Below, piece after piece: positions 45,900 to 56,894 of a stretch of DNA of 64,000 bases; the first letter of the stretch is position 1; each line of letters opens with the position of its first letter. The DNA comes from an uncultured Pseudomonadota bacterium. GTDB lineage: Bacteria > Pseudomonadota > Alphaproteobacteria > Rs-D84. The notes beneath the pieces were generated by a model. It worked only from the letters and a program-made list of their open reading frames with translations, did not search any database and had not been told where the DNA came from. The stretch lies in contig CADBVV010000001.1 in assembly GCA_902798205.1 (NCBI GenBank), forward strand, positions 1 to 64,000. Direction: 5' to 3'. The translations under genes and the position numbers were made by a program.

Positions 45900-47327
45900 A
45901 TGAATATTCAATTTAAAGACTTAATAGAAAATGCCCCCCTGTCACCAGGAATATATAAAATGTATGACGGCGATGGGAATCTTCTGTATGTCGGCAAAGC
46001 CAAGAATTTACTTAACAGATTACGCCAATATATTGATATATCCAAACTGGAAAACCATAAACAAGTCATGCGTTCACTTGTTAAACGTGTAGAATGGGAA
46101 ATTACCAGAACAGAAAATGACGCATTAATATTGGAACAAAAACTTATAAAAACATTAAAACCAAAATACAATGTGATGCTGACTGATGGGAAAATGTACC
46201 CCATGTTGGCATTAACAAAACACGAATTTCCGCGTTTATTAAAATTTCGTGGAAAGATATCACAAAAGAAAGATGTTTTTGGTCCTTATCCATCTGTTTA
46301 TGCTTTAAACGATACAATAAAAACTATCCAACGTGTATGCAAATTAAGAACATGTAATGATACTTTTATGCAAAACAGATCTCGCCCTTGTCTGTTATAT
46401 CAAATCGGACGATGCAGTGCGCCATGTTGTTTACCACAAAATGATTATGATAAAAATGTTCAATTGGCACGACGAATTTTAACTGGCGACAGCGAACCAA
46501 TAATTTCAGATTTAACAAAACAAATGAAAACATTTTCAGATAAAATGGATTTTGAAAATGCCGCAATTATACGTGATAAAATATCCGCATTAACAAAAAC
46601 AACAAATCGCGGTATACGACAAAATCCGTCGTATACACCAGATTTACAATGGGATAAAAACGTCACAGAATTTGAAAATTTATTGGGATTAAAATTAGAT
46701 TGTGTTGGTGTGTTTGATAATTCACATTTATTTGGAAAACAACCTGTGGGCGCAATGATTGCGTTTGGACATGATGGATTTATAAAATCATCATATCGAC
46801 ATTTTAAATTACATGATATAAAACGTGCTGGAAATGATATAGCAATGATGGAAGAATTTGTAACACGTGCCATCAAAGACGGTCCAAAAATGGATTTAAT
46901 CATTGTTGATGGTGGAATTGCCCAATGGAATATCGCACAAAAAGTTTCAAATAATACAGTCCCTGTGTTTGGGGTCACAAAAGGAGAAGTCAGAAACGGT
47001 GACGAACATTTTATAATGCCAGATGGTTCTGAAAAACGTGATATACCGAAAGATTCACCATTATTTTTAATGTTACGTGCCGTTCGTGATGAAGCGCACC
47101 GATTCGTTATAACATATCACAGATCCGTTCGCGCTAAACAATTAACAGCTTCTGTTCTTGATTCAATCGAAGGCATTGGACCAAAACGAAAGAAACAATT
47201 ATTGCAACATTTCGGTTCTGTCCATGCAATTATGGACGCAGATTTACCAGCATTAAAACGTGTTCCAGATTTGGGTAAAAGTGTGGCAGAAAAAATATAT
47301 GCCTATTTCCATTCCGAAGTGTTATAA
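45900..47327 (+). CDS. uvrC: UvrABC excinuclease subunit C, short form
   Basis: 475 residues from ATG 45900, against about 590-610 usually. Makes both incisions in nucleotide excision repair. GIY-YIG domain (GIY 17-19, YVG 30-32, Arg40). Cys152, 164, 172 and 176 have the same spacing as the proposed Fe-S cysteines of E. coli UvrC. UVR motif about 204-231, RNase H-like domain from VFDNSH (Asp273), helix-hairpin-helix at the end (SIEGIGPKRKKQLLQHFGS). About 120 residues that normally lie between the UVR motif and the RNase H core are missing, with the frame intact. No ribosome site. Confidence 0.95.
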   Translation: MNIQFKDLIENAPLSPGIYKMYDGDGNLLYVGKAKNLLNRLRQYIDISKLENHKQVMRSLVKRVEWEITRTENDALILEQKLIKTLKPKYNVMLTDGKMYPMLALTKHEFPRLLKFRGKISQKKDVFGPYPSVYALNDTIKTIQRVCKLRTCNDTFMQNRSRPCLLYQIGRCSAPCCLPQNDYDKNVQLARRILTGDSEPIISDLTKQMKTFSDKMDFENAAIIRDKISALTKTTNRGIRQNPSYTPDLQWDKNVTEFENLLGLKLDCVGVFDNSHLFGKQPVGAMIAFGHDGFIKSSYRHFKLHDIKRAGNDIAMMEEFVTRAIKDGPKMDLIIVDGGIAQWNIAQKVSNNTVPVFGVTKGEVRNGDEHFIMPDGSEKRDIPKDSPLFLMLRAVRDEAHRFVITYHRSVRAKQLTASVLDSIEGIGPKRKKQLLQHFGSVHAIMDADLPALKRVPDLGKSVAEKIYAYFHSEVL

Positions 47328-47352
47328 TAATAAGACAATGAAGGAGAAAAAC

Positions 47353-47952
47353 ATGAAAACATTTGTTAATTTTTTATCATCTTTTCGTATCGCATGCGCT
47401 TTTGCGATTATATTTACAATTATGTTTAATTTGCCTTGGACGACATTTGCATTATTTGCCCTGGGGTCAATATCAGATTGGTTTGATGGATTTTTAGCAC
47501 GCAAATATAATTGCTGTTCTAAATTGGGTGGTGTGTTGGATCATATTGGTGATAAATTGCTTGTATGCAACACATTGATTATGTTAACACTTATGGCACC
47601 AGTTTGGTATGTCGTTATACCTGTTATATTTATGATTGCACGTGAATTATATATCAGTGGTCTGCGTGAATTCTTGGGAACACAAAAAATTGAAATGCCT
47701 GTACCAAAGGCACGTTTTTCAATGGGTAAAATTAAAACAACAGTTCAAATGATTGCAATAACAGCTTTCTTGTTATGGTTTGCAGTATTTGCATCTATAA
47801 CACCAAACACAACAACCCCTGTCGTATTTTATTTGATTTATGCATTGCCAAAACTTGGTGTATTTGGTTTATGGTTTGCACTTGTTTGTTCTTTGTGGTC
47901 TGCGACACAATATACATTTACATTTGCAGAAAAATTAAAGAAATTAAAATAA
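47353..47952 (+). CDS. pgsA: CDP-diacylglycerol-glycerol-3-phosphate 3-phosphatidyltransferase
   Basis: 199 residues from ATG 47353, with a GGAG site; a longer frame to 47260 overlaps uvrC. Makes phosphatidylglycerol-phosphate. The CDP-alcohol phosphotransferase motif DWFDGFLAR-x8-G-x3-D-x3-D is complete, and there are about five TM helices. PgsA is the best match among the family because of LREFLG after the motif. Confidence 0.92.
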   Translation: MKTFVNFLSSFRIACAFAIIFTIMFNLPWTTFALFALGSISDWFDGFLARKYNCCSKLGGVLDHIGDKLLVCNTLIMLTLMAPVWYVVIPVIFMIARELYISGLREFLGTQKIEMPVPKARFSMGKIKTTVQMIAITAFLLWFAVFASITPNTTTPVVFYLIYALPKLGVFGLWFALVCSLWSATQYTFTFAEKLKKLK

Positions 47953-47970
47953 TAAATTTACAAACTAAAA

Positions 47971-47995
47971 ATCCGCCTGTACGGCGGATTTTCTT
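47971..47995. terminator. Bidirectional terminator of pgsA and parE
   Basis: ATCCGCC/GGCGGAT stem with T-rich flanks on both strands, between converging genes. Confidence 0.85.
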
Positions 47996-48012
47996 TTGTT
48001 TGTAATTTTTAA

Positions 48013-49977
48013 TTATACAAACAAATCTTTAACAAATTGTGCATGTTCTGTAATGAATTTAAATCTAAATTCTGGTTTTTTACCCATCAAATCATACACC
48101 AATGTTTTTGTTTTTTCTGTATCTTCTTGCCCCTCTTCTGTCTTTGGTGGCAAATCAACACGAATCAATCTGCGTGTCTTTGGAGACATTGTTGTTTCCT
48201 TTAACTGATTCGGCATCATTTCACCCAACCCTTTGAATCGGGATATTTCAATTTTCTTGTTTTTATATTTATTGTTTTTCAATTCTTCCAATTCTTCATC
48301 GGTATCGACATAAATCGATTCGGTTCCACATGTTAATTTATAAAGTGGTGGACAAGACAAATACAAATGCCCCCCATAAATCAATTGTGGCATATATTGA
48401 TAAAAGAACGCCATAAGTAGCGATGCGATATGGCTGCCATCAACGTCCGCATCGGTCATAACAATAATCTTTTCGTATCTCAGTTTACTGTCATCCCAAT
48501 CTTTTGCGGTCCCAGCACCAATAATATCTATCAAATCATTTAATTCGCGATTCGCGCTGAAACGTTCATCAGAATTAGAAAGAACATTTAAAACCTTTCC
48601 ACGCAAAGGCATAATAGCCTGGGTTGCACGATCACGTGCCTGCTTTGCAGTTCCACCAGCAGATTCACCTTCTACAATAAATAATTCTGTTCCTTCGACA
48701 CCATGCTTTGAACAATCTGCCAATTTAGCCGGCATACGTATTCTTTTTGTTGGTGTTTTGCGTGCAACATCTTTAACCTGTTTGGTTTTAATACGTGCAT
48801 TTGCCAAATTCACAACAAATTCCAATAAAGCATTTGCAGTCTTTGGATCAGATGCCAAAAACATTTCCCATGGATCACGCAATGCGTTTTCGGTATATCT
48901 GGCAATTTCAGGGTTAGACAATTTTTCTTTAGTCTGTCCCAAAAATTGTGGTGTCTTGTAAAACACAGAAACAATTGCAGCCACAGAATCAAATACATCT
49001 TCACTGATAATAGATGCAGCGGCTTTATTATTTACCTTTTCGCCATAAGCCTTTAATCCCTTGGTTATTGCGGCCTTGAATCCGTTTTCGTGTGTTCCAC
49101 CATCAATTGTTGCGATTGTATTACAATAAGACGCAAAGAATCCATCATCTGACGCAGCACCATTTTCATCTGTTAATACGGTCAAAGCCCATTCAACACG
49201 ACCACAATCATCAGGAAAATCGATAGAACCACTGAATATTCTTGGCAAGATACGCGGTTTAGAATCTGTCTTTTCCGCAACGAAATCGGCAACACCATTT
49301 GGATAAAAGAACACTTTTTCCGCAGGTATATTCATATCTTCTGTCAATAACGCAGGATTACAATGCCATTCAATTTTTACACCACGCGACAAGAACGATT
49401 TTGCACGTGCCATACGATAAATTTTTACAGGTTTAAAAACAGCGTTTTCACCGAATATTTGATCATCCAATGTGAACTTTATTTTTGTTCCGTGTGCTTT
49501 TGTTGCGGTACCTTTGGTAATTGGGCTGGTCACTTTTCCACGTGAAAAAGTTTGATGCCATTCAAAACCATCCCTGGAAATTGTCACATCCATGTTTGAA
49601 GAAAGTGCATTTACAACCGCACTGCCCACACCATGCAAACCGCCACTGGTTTTATAAACATTGTTATTAAATTTACCACCAGAATGCAATGTTGTAAAAA
49701 TAACTTCCAGCGCAGATTTCCCAGGATACTTTGGATGTTCATCAACCGGAATTCCACGTCCATCATCTGTTATTTCAATTGTCTTTGCATCAATTAAATT
49801 AACAACTATCTTTTTAGCGAAACCGGCCACTGCTTCGTCGATTGAATTATCCATAATTTCAACCGGCAAATGATGCCAAGCCTTTTCATCTGTACCGCCA
49901 ATATACATACCTGGACGCAGGCGCACAGGTTCCAAACCTTCAAGAACTTCTATATCAGATGCATCATATTTATTCAT
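48013..49977 (-). CDS. parE: DNA topoisomerase IV subunit B
   Basis: 654 residues from ATG 49977 (AGGAA site). ATPase subunit of the decatenating topoisomerase. GHKL ATPase motifs (EIMDNSIDEA, DDGRGIPVD, GGLHGVGSAVVNALS), then TOPRIM (IVEGESAGG, TDADVDGSHI) and GLGEMMPNQLKETTM. The short length and ending RFKFITEHAQFVKDL fit ParE rather than GyrB. Confidence 0.95.
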   Translation of the reverse strand: MNKYDASDIEVLEGLEPVRLRPGMYIGGTDEKAWHHLPVEIMDNSIDEAVAGFAKKIVVNLIDAKTIEITDDGRGIPVDEHPKYPGKSALEVIFTTLHSGGKFNNNVYKTSGGLHGVGSAVVNALSSNMDVTISRDGFEWHQTFSRGKVTSPITKGTATKAHGTKIKFTLDDQIFGENAVFKPVKIYRMARAKSFLSRGVKIEWHCNPALLTEDMNIPAEKVFFYPNGVADFVAEKTDSKPRILPRIFSGSIDFPDDCGRVEWALTVLTDENGAASDDGFFASYCNTIATIDGGTHENGFKAAITKGLKAYGEKVNNKAAASIISEDVFDSVAAIVSVFYKTPQFLGQTKEKLSNPEIARYTENALRDPWEMFLASDPKTANALLEFVVNLANARIKTKQVKDVARKTPTKRIRMPAKLADCSKHGVEGTELFIVEGESAGGTAKQARDRATQAIMPLRGKVLNVLSNSDERFSANRELNDLIDIIGAGTAKDWDDSKLRYEKIIVMTDADVDGSHIASLLMAFFYQYMPQLIYGGHLYLSCPPLYKLTCGTESIYVDTDEELEELKNNKYKNKKIEISRFKGLGEMMPNQLKETTMSPKTRRLIRVDLPPKTEEGQEDTEKTKTLVYDLMGKKPEFRFKFITEHAQFVKDLFV

Positions 49978-50145
49978 AACATTTCCTATCTTTATCAAGG
50001 TATTAATATAACATTTTTGAATTTTTATCAAGGCAAAACCATTATACAGCGCCAAAAAACCGTAAAAAAATACTCAAAAACAACCCTTGATTTTTAATAT
50101 AATATACCTATATATTTCATACAAAGTTAATTAACAGGTAAAAAT

Positions 50146-51267
50146 ATGAACAAAAATCCTTATGAAGTTTTGGGCGTTGCACGCGATGCCAGCGATGCAG
50201 ATATTAAAAAGGCCTATCATAAATTGGTTATGAAATACCACCCAGACAAGAATCCTGGGGACAAATCTGCCGAAGAAAAATTCAAAGAAGTCAACAATGC
50301 CTTTGATATATTAAAAGACCCACAAAAACGTGCGGCATATGATCGATTCGGTGATGCTGCGTTTGCTGGTGGTAATGGTGCCAGTGCTGGTGCTGGTTTT
50401 GGTGGCAATCCATTTGGTAATGGTTCTTTCCACTTTAATGGTGGCGACATGGGTGGCATGGAAGACATCTTGCGCGAAGCCATGCGCGGTTTTGGATTTG
50501 GTGGTGGTTTTGGTGGCGAACAACAACGTCAACAACGCGGCCGCGATTTACTGGATGAAGTAGTCATAGATTTAAAAGATGCTTATTTTGGCACAACACA
50601 TACTGTTAAATTTACCAGTGCTGTTAAATGTGAAAAATGCGATGGACACGGAACGGCAGATGGCAAACCTGCCAAACCTTGTTCAACATGTGGCGGGACA
50701 GGATATGTTCATACCCGTCAGGGATTTTTCGCTGTTGAAACCCCTTGTCCAGATTGTCAGGGCTTGGGTAAAAAGATTGATAAAAAATGTTCACAATGTG
50801 ATGGTACCGGTACAGTCAACAAACAACGAACATTGGATGTAAAAATACCGGCTGGTATTATGGATGGTGCCAGATTGCGTATGGCCGGCATGGGCGAAGC
50901 CGCCCCAAATGGTGGCACACCTGGCGATTTTTATATTGATGTTCATGTTCGTCCAAATAAAACTTTTGAACGTATTGGTAATGATTTGTTAATGCATATG
51001 GATTTAGATTTCGCGACACTTGCAATGGGCGGTGAAATAGAAATCGAAACAATCGATGATAAAAAATTATCAGTAAAAATCCCATCCGGAACTCAGGTTG
51101 GCGAAAAATTACGTGTTCGTGGACACGGTATGCCAAATGGTCGCAGTGGTTTTGGTGATTTATATATTGAAATTGGTATTACAATTCCAAAGAAATTAAC
51201 CGAAAAACAAAAGAAAGCGTTATCCGAATTCGCCGGAATAAAAAACGATAAAAAAGGTTGGTTTTAA
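50146..51267 (+). CDS. dnaJ: Chaperone protein DnaJ
   Basis: 373 residues. J domain with HPD (YHPDKNPG), Gly/Phe-rich linker (about 75-130), four zinc-binding CxxCxGxG repeats ([32 protein letters not shown]) and the C-terminal substrate domains. dnaK is not in the window. Confidence 0.98.
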   Translation: MNKNPYEVLGVARDASDADIKKAYHKLVMKYHPDKNPGDKSAEEKFKEVNNAFDILKDPQKRAAYDRFGDAAFAGGNGASAGAGFGGNPFGNGSFHFNGGDMGGMEDILREAMRGFGFGGGFGGEQQRQQRGRDLLDEVVIDLKDAYFGTTHTVKFTSAVKCEKCDGHGTADGKPAKPCSTCGGTGYVHTRQGFFAVETPCPDCQGLGKKIDKKCSQCDGTGTVNKQRTLDVKIPAGIMDGARLRMAGMGEAAPNGGTPGDFYIDVHVRPNKTFERIGNDLLMHMDLDFATLAMGGEIEIETIDDKKLSVKIPSGTQVGEKLRVRGHGMPNGRSGFGDLYIEIGITIPKKLTEKQKKALSEFAGIKNDKKGWF

Positions 51268-51270
51268 AAA

Positions 51271-51293
51271 ACGCCCGTTTGGGCGTTTTTTTA
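51271..51293. terminator. Bidirectional terminator
   Basis: ACGCCC/GGGCGT stem with a GTTT loop and A/T runs, between the converging dnaJ and the 1065-residue gene; it touches the latter's stop codon. Confidence 0.85.
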
Positions 51294-54200
51294 TTTCAGT
51301 TTGTTTTTAATCAAATCATAATTCTGTGAATATAATTTTGCATCTTGTGGGGTCATATTTTCGCTTTGCAAAACCCCATTTGGGAATTCAGCATTTATTA
51401 TACCAAATGCAGTATTAGCCGCACTTGGCAAGGCGACACCGCTTGCATTGTTCCCAATATAACGTACGATTACAGACGGATTAACTTGCTGATTTAACAA
51501 CTTTGTTATATTGTCAATCGTTTTGATTCCAGAATTTGCATTTGGATATACATTAAACCAATGTCCTTTTTCACCTATTCCTAATATTGGTGTCCATTTA
51601 TTATTCTTGTTAATAAAGAACGGCAATTTATAACCATTGTAATTTACAACAGCCACGGCTTTGGCATCAATATCAACAATCTTTGCATTAGTATTCACAG
51701 TTGTTGGCAATGGTATCAAAGAAACCTGTTTTCCATCAACTGTACCCAAAATTCCATTTGCGTTATTCATTGCTTGTTCTAGTTGTGGATTCAATTGACT
51801 TACAGTTACAGCTTCCGCCGTTTTTGCAGCTTTGTCTTTTGTTGTTGCTGCAACAACCCCACCAACAATGGCCCCTGTTGCAACCAAACCAGCCGCTGTT
51901 AATCCAACAATCAAACCAACATTCTTTTGTTTATCTGGCGTGAATGTTGTCGGGCTATTATTTCCTGATATTGGCGCAACAACAGGCACAGGAGACGGTG
52001 TCACAACTGGTGCCGGTGTCACAACTGGTGCCGGTGTCGGTGTCGGACTTGGTGTCGGTGTTGGTGTCGGTGTTGGTGTCGGTGTTGGTGTCGGTGCCGG
52101 TGTTGGTGTCGGTGCCGGTGTCGGTACCGGTGTCGGAGTATCTTTCTCTTCTTCTTCGATATCAACTATTTCAATAACAGCTTGTTCTTGTTGTTTTTGT
52201 CCCATACAATATGGCACACGATAACCATCTGCGGTCTTGGTTTCAAAATATCCCGTCGCCGCAGCCGTTTCAGCCAATGTACCAAGTGCAGGATTTGCCA
52301 TACCTGCCATATTAAATGTAACATGAACAATCCTATTTTCAACAGTTATTGGGACCCTGACCAAAGCTGATGCAAAACGTCCATTAGTTAATCGCAATAA
52401 ACCTTGTGATTTATTGAACCATGTTGCCCCCCTATAAAGATTAATATCCAAACCAGCCTTTGCCATAATATCAGCAGCATCGGGCCAACTGTATGCAGTT
52501 CCATATTTTAATCCAAATTTATTCAAGAAAGATCCACCCGTCGTTTTTGCTACTCCCTCTTGTGCTTTACGTAACATAATACCACGGTTACCATTATCGC
52601 CGAAAGCATACAGTTTCTCACTTACTTTTTCAACAACCGTTTCTGTTGTTTTTTCAAATGCAAGATTTCCTATACGCAACAAAGAGCCAGCAATTTCTGC
52701 TATTTCACCGGCCGTACGCATATGTTGCCAAAACTGTTTTTTTGTTTTTATCTGGCAAGTCCACGGATCAAATATTTCCGTATCTTGCATAAAAGCAACC
52801 CAGAAATCAGAAGTGCTTGGTATTTGATTAAATAAATGGTTACATAATTCATCAGTTGCCTTTTGTTCAGCTTGTGTAAATTCTCTTTTATAACTTTGAA
52901 TTTTCTGCAACCATTTGCGTAATAAATCTCGTGCACATGTTTCATTATGACAAGCTTCCACTTCATCTGCAAAATCAGAATATATTGCTGTTTGCATTAT
53001 AATATTTGAAGCGACACGAGTTGTGGCACCAGTAATTACCAGAGTACCAGTAACATAATTTAATGCCAATACCGCCCCACCTTGCATTCCCGGAACAAAG
53101 AATAACGCAACTCCAACAGCGGCTGCACCTGTTTCAGTAGTTATTTTAATAGCTTTATTTATGTTATCTGCATGTCTCGCCGAAGGCAACTCACATGACG
53201 TACCATTCCATACAGGCTTATCACACTCTGGACAACTTGTTTTTAAAACATTTGCTAATTGCTTGCAATTTTCTTCACCTAAAAGTCTACAATTACGACC
53301 ATCAAAAGTACCATCACTTGCGATACAATTCATACCACTTACACCACCGGCATGATAACTGTCCCAGCTTTCATTTATATCATCAAAAACGAAATCTATT
53401 TTTTCATTTCCAACCTTGCAAGTTTTAATATCATCTTTAATATCTGTAATGCCGTTTGCATTACACCCCCGTCCTGTATATGTATTAAAACCAGCCAAAC
53501 ATGTAATCTGAGATTCTGTTATCTGTTTTCCTTGTTTTGCTGCCGCAGATATAATATAACTTTTTACAGCAGACTCTGCAGATGGCGCATTTTTAACTTG
53601 AATGCCTCTACAAAAGACAAACGGATCTATACCATAAGCCGTATGTAAATCTTCCGCTTTTTTTACAGAATTAAAATTTATCTCGCATTTTCCATCAACA
53701 TATGAAGCAGTATAACCTAAATTTTGTAATGTTTTTGTTATCTGTGAACATTTGTTACTGTCTGTTTTACAATATCCATTGTAACAACTCATTGAACCAC
53801 TGACATTTGTTCCTCCACCAGTACAGCCGCCTGTTACAGATGGAACATCAAACATTTTACAAACAGCATCCTGAATACTATTTTTAATTGTGTTATCTTT
53901 TGATTCTTCCAAATCATCAAAAACAAATTCATAAAAAGCATTTTTATTTTGAGACGCACATTTTATTACATAATCTGTCGCACCTGCTACAACTGTTATC
54001 TTTCTGTATTTATCATGACATTTAACACTGTCATCACCATGCTTTATACGCGCATATTCTTTTGCAAGCCATATACCAGGTGTCATATTTACCTGTATAC
54101 CACCGTAAACTTTGCTGGTAAAAAAGTCATTAACACAATATTCTGTTCCACCAGATTTACCTTTATCCTTGCCACAAACTTCATAAAACTGTTTTGATGC

Positions 54201-54488
54201 AACCTTGACCAAACTAAAAACAAATTCACCACATTTTTTTGTGTCTGATGTTTTTTTAATATCCAAACCACCAGCAGTACAAACTTTCCATAAATTTTCA
54301 GCACTTATACTGCCATCTGCAGCAAGATTTTCTTTGTATGTGGCCAGCGCAGATGCTTTATCTTTGTCTTGTGGAAAATATTTACGAATAACAGAATCAA
54401 CGGTATCTGTTTCTATCTTTATATTAGCACTTGCCGGTAAAACAAAACACAATGCAGAAATTAAAGTTATTATAAAACGTTTAATCAT
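51291..54488 (-). CDS. Large exported Cys-rich protein with Pro-Thr linker
   Basis: 1065 residues, no known family. Signal peptide about 1-21. The Cys-rich N-terminal half has a tandem domain: GIQV at 130 and 295, and FVFDD followed by LEES or INES at 188 and 366. A central region has hydrophobic helices (about 450-500) and Cys pairs. A Pro-Thr/Pro-Ala tract spans roughly 780-845, followed by a TM-like helix (about 865-895) and a C-terminal globular domain. Coupled to the upstream exported gene by an ATGA overlap, so the two products probably work together. It may be a surface or envelope protein. Confidence 0.85.
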   Translation of the reverse strand: MIKRFIITLISALCFVLPASANIKIETDTVDSVIRKYFPQDKDKASALATYKENLAADGSISAENLWKVCTAGGLDIKKTSDTKKCGEFVFSLVKVASKQFYEVCGKDKGKSGGTEYCVNDFFTSKVYGGIQVNMTPGIWLAKEYARIKHGDDSVKCHDKYRKITVVAGATDYVIKCASQNKNAFYEFVFDDLEESKDNTIKNSIQDAVCKMFDVPSVTGGCTGGGTNVSGSMSCYNGYCKTDSNKCSQITKTLQNLGYTASYVDGKCEINFNSVKKAEDLHTAYGIDPFVFCRGIQVKNAPSAESAVKSYIISAAAKQGKQITESQITCLAGFNTYTGRGCNANGITDIKDDIKTCKVGNEKIDFVFDDINESWDSYHAGGVSGMNCIASDGTFDGRNCRLLGEENCKQLANVLKTSCPECDKPVWNGTSCELPSARHADNINKAIKITTETGAAAVGVALFFVPGMQGGAVLALNYVTGTLVITGATTRVASNIIMQTAIYSDFADEVEACHNETCARDLLRKWLQKIQSYKREFTQAEQKATDELCNHLFNQIPSTSDFWVAFMQDTEIFDPWTCQIKTKKQFWQHMRTAGEIAEIAGSLLRIGNLAFEKTTETVVEKVSEKLYAFGDNGNRGIMLRKAQEGVAKTTGGSFLNKFGLKYGTAYSWPDAADIMAKAGLDINLYRGATWFNKSQGLLRLTNGRFASALVRVPITVENRIVHVTFNMAGMANPALGTLAETAAATGYFETKTADGYRVPYCMGQKQQEQAVIEIVDIEEEEKDTPTPVPTPAPTPTPAPTPTPTPTPTPTPTPSPTPTPAPVVTPAPVVTPSPVPVVAPISGNNSPTTFTPDKQKNVGLIVGLTAAGLVATGAIVGGVVAATTKDKAAKTAEAVTVSQLNPQLEQAMNNANGILGTVDGKQVSLIPLPTTVNTNAKIVDIDAKAVAVVNYNGYKLPFFINKNNKWTPILGIGEKGHWFNVYPNANSGIKTIDNITKLLNQQVNPSVIVRYIGNNASGVALPSAANTAFGIINAEFPNGVLQSENMTPQDAKLYSQNYDLIKNKLK
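51993..52137. repeat. GGTGTC-type minisatellite coding the Pro-Thr tract
   Basis: About 145 bp of tandem, slightly degenerate GGTGTC/GGTGCC/GGTGTT hexamers (plus strand), which encode alternating Pro and Thr on the minus strand. All units are multiples of 3 bp, so length changes would keep the frame. Confidence 0.85.
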
Positions 54489-55426
54489 TTCAAAACTCCT
54501 TCACATTGTGCTGCTACATTGGCCACACGTTTAATCGCTGCAATTTGTGTTGCACTGAAAACTGTAGAAGTCGCAGATGCAACAGTTGTGGTCCCTGCCA
54601 TAACATTAGCCGCAGTATTCAAATTCTTTTCTTTTTTATTACCCGCATCACTGTTATCTTGGCGGACTTTATCTGAATTTGCGACCGCACTGACTATTGT
54701 TCCTGTAAAACCTGTTGTTGCACCAATTGCCGAAGAAATTTCTGCACCTTTGGCACGTTTAGAAATAGATTTTGCATCCACTGTTTTATATTCACGACAT
54801 GCAGATATTATTTCGTTCGCTTCACTTACATCTTCGCCATTCATTTTTGCCTGTAATACAGAATCATTCAAATTGTTCACCGCATCCAAACAAACATTTA
54901 TCATATCTTGTATATCATCACTGGCACCACTTTTGGCCGCCAAAACAGCCCCTGCTACATTTGTAGCAGTTGAACCAGCCAATAAGCCAGTACGCCAATT
55001 ACCCAAATTTTTAGATTTTTTATTTAATTTATCTAATTCAGATTGATATTTATCAACATCTTTCACTGCTGCTTCGTAAGATAAATTAAATTCTTTTTCA
55101 AACTGTGCTATTTCCATATCCGATAATGTGTCATAATCAACATCTTTTGTTTGTTCACGTAATTCTTCCAGTAAACGTTCATAAGATTCTGCTTCTTTAT
55201 CCGTTGCATATTTTACAATACCTGTCGCAGTAGCGCCAATACCAAGCCCAGTTCCAACAGCGGACACAGCGGTATTTATACCAGCCAATGTTTTATAAGT
55301 TGCCAATTTGTCATCGATACCAACACATGCGGTATATGTCGCACGCAATGCATCATCCAAAGGCAATACCTGTGAATATGCATTACACGATACAAGCATC
55401 ACAAATACAAACCAAAATTTTTTCAT
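54485..55426 (-). CDS. Exported protein with Gly/Ala-rich hydrophobic segments
   Basis: 313 residues. Signal peptide about 1-18. Two or more Gly/Ala-rich hydrophobic stretches ([31 protein letters not shown]), and a charged coiled-coil-like region between (about 70-145). Three cysteines outside the leader. No family recognised. GGGG site before the ATG and a TATAAT upstream. Its stop overlaps the start of the 1065-residue gene. Confidence 0.82.
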   Translation of the reverse strand: MKKFWFVFVMLVSCNAYSQVLPLDDALRATYTACVGIDDKLATYKTLAGINTAVSAVGTGLGIGATATGIVKYATDKEAESYERLLEELREQTKDVDYDTLSDMEIAQFEKEFNLSYEAAVKDVDKYQSELDKLNKKSKNLGNWRTGLLAGSTATNVAGAVLAAKSGASDDIQDMINVCLDAVNNLNDSVLQAKMNGEDVSEANEIISACREYKTVDAKSISKRAKGAEISSAIGATTGFTGTIVSAVANSDKVRQDNSDAGNKKEKNLNTAANVMAGTTTVASATSTVFSATQIAAIKRVANVAAQCEGVLK

Positions 55427-55484
55427 GAATATCCCCTACACTAATATCATGTGAATTATACCATATTTTAGATAACAAAAAAAA

Positions 55485-55512
55485 CAAAAAAACACCCTAT
55501 TTTAAGGGTGTT
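55485..55512 (-). terminator. Terminator of dnaA
   Basis: AACACCCT/AGGGTGTT stem followed on the minus strand by a T7 run, 36 bp after the stop. Confidence 0.85.
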
Positions 55513-55547
55513 TTTCTTTCTCCTCTTCTGTTCAGCGAACAAAACTT

Positions 55548-56828
55548 TTATTTACAAATTTTTACCATATCTTCAATTTCTGCATTTAACATCAAATCAG
55601 ACATTTTTTGTTTTTCAATTTGGGACAATGCATAAACAACCGTTGCATGATCACGACCACCACATACATTGCCAATTTCGGTCAAAGATAAATTTGTAGA
55701 TGATTTTAATGCGGCCATCATAACCTGGCGGGCACGAACAACACGACGGGCACGTGAATTACCAGAAATTTCTTCAAACGATACACCCATTTTTTCACAC
55801 ATTGATTTTACCATCATTAATGGGGTTTTAGATTTATTCAAAACATCAGCCAACAAACGTGATGCAACATCCATATTAACCTTTTCACCCATCAATTCTG
55901 TATATGTTTTGATTTTGTTTATAATACCATTTACCAAATGACCATCGCCATTGATTTGTTTTGCCAATTCATCAGCAACCGCCATATCAACACCACCGCG
56001 AATCAACATTAAACGGCGAACATACGCATTTGGAGCAACAACATCGACAGCCAACCCAGATGCAAATAATGATTGAATACGTCTGTCAAATCCATTCAAT
56101 GCATTTGGTGCACAATTGGCAGTCAACACAATGTTTTTACCAGCGGCACGCAAATCCATTACCAATTGTAAAAATTCTTCTGTTGTTGCATGTTTACCAA
56201 CCAACGCACAAACATCATCTAATATGAACATATCGCAGTTACGGCACATATCTTTGAAAGAAAATATCGTTCTGTCGCGTAATGCGCGTGTAAAGTCCGC
56301 AACAAATTGACCACCAGACATTCTTACAACATTTTTTTCTGTAGCATTACAAATACAATCTAACAACATTGATTTGCCACACCCAGATGGGCCATAAATA
56401 AACAATTGTGAAAACGATGTGTCAGATAAAGCAATCTTTTTACATGCCGCAACTGCAAACATATTTTCATCACTGCAAACAAAAGTATCAAAACCATTTT
56501 TGTTTTTTACAGATTGTTTTTGTGTTTTAACAAATTCACAAACAACATTATCATTTGCAGATTGAACAACATTATTAATTGGGCGAACACAGATATTTAA
56601 ATCTAAAGAAAAATCCGCCGCTATATTTTTCAGGGTGTTTCCGTATTCCCTTGCGATATAGTCGGCGGTAAATTGGTTTTGTGCGACAAGATCCAAACGA
56701 TTTTCATACAAATTTGCCTGCAACGGTGCGATCCATGCTGTAAATCCGGCGGGATCTATTTTGGACGCGAAAGCCCCCATAACAGATTCAACATTCACAG
56801 TCTTGTTTATCGCTATTGCCTGTATCAC
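55548..56828 (-). CDS. dnaA: Chromosomal replication initiator DnaA, divergent
   Basis: 426 residues from a GTG at 56828 with AAGGAG 7 nt away; the ATG at 56870 has no site. Domain I (FTAWIAPLQA), AAA+ domain with Walker A GPSGCGKS (146-153), Walker B FILDD (201-205) and sensor I TAN, and domain IV with SLTEIGNVCGGRDHATVVYA. Box VII, normally RxxSRF with the arginine finger, reads RIQSLF (250-255), so the second Arg is Leu. The linker domain II is short. It sits between dprA and the exported pair, with a 276-bp upstream region. Confidence 0.95.
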   Translation of the reverse strand: MIQAIAINKTVNVESVMGAFASKIDPAGFTAWIAPLQANLYENRLDLVAQNQFTADYIAREYGNTLKNIAADFSLDLNICVRPINNVVQSANDNVVCEFVKTQKQSVKNKNGFDTFVCSDENMFAVAACKKIALSDTSFSQLFIYGPSGCGKSMLLDCICNATEKNVVRMSGGQFVADFTRALRDRTIFSFKDMCRNCDMFILDDVCALVGKHATTEEFLQLVMDLRAAGKNIVLTANCAPNALNGFDRRIQSLFASGLAVDVVAPNAYVRRLMLIRGGVDMAVADELAKQINGDGHLVNGIINKIKTYTELMGEKVNMDVASRLLADVLNKSKTPLMMVKSMCEKMGVSFEEISGNSRARRVVRARQVMMAALKSSTNLSLTEIGNVCGGRDHATVVYALSQIEKQKMSDLMLNAEIEDMVKICK

Positions 56829-56894
56829 CTTTCGCTCCTTTTTCCTTCCAATAAAAAAGAGACACAACATTAATGGTTATAAAAACCACCGTCA

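Noticed and set aside
46460..46978. Minus-strand frame of 172 codons
   Set aside because: Antisense to uvrC, no start signals.
51993..52137. CRISPR-like array
   Set aside because: The repeats are contiguous hexamers without spacers and encode a Pro-Thr tract.
51832..52224. Plus-strand frame coding a Gly-Val repeat
   Set aside because: It is the complement of the Pro-Thr hexamer repeat; the minus frame belongs to a complete exported protein with signal peptide.
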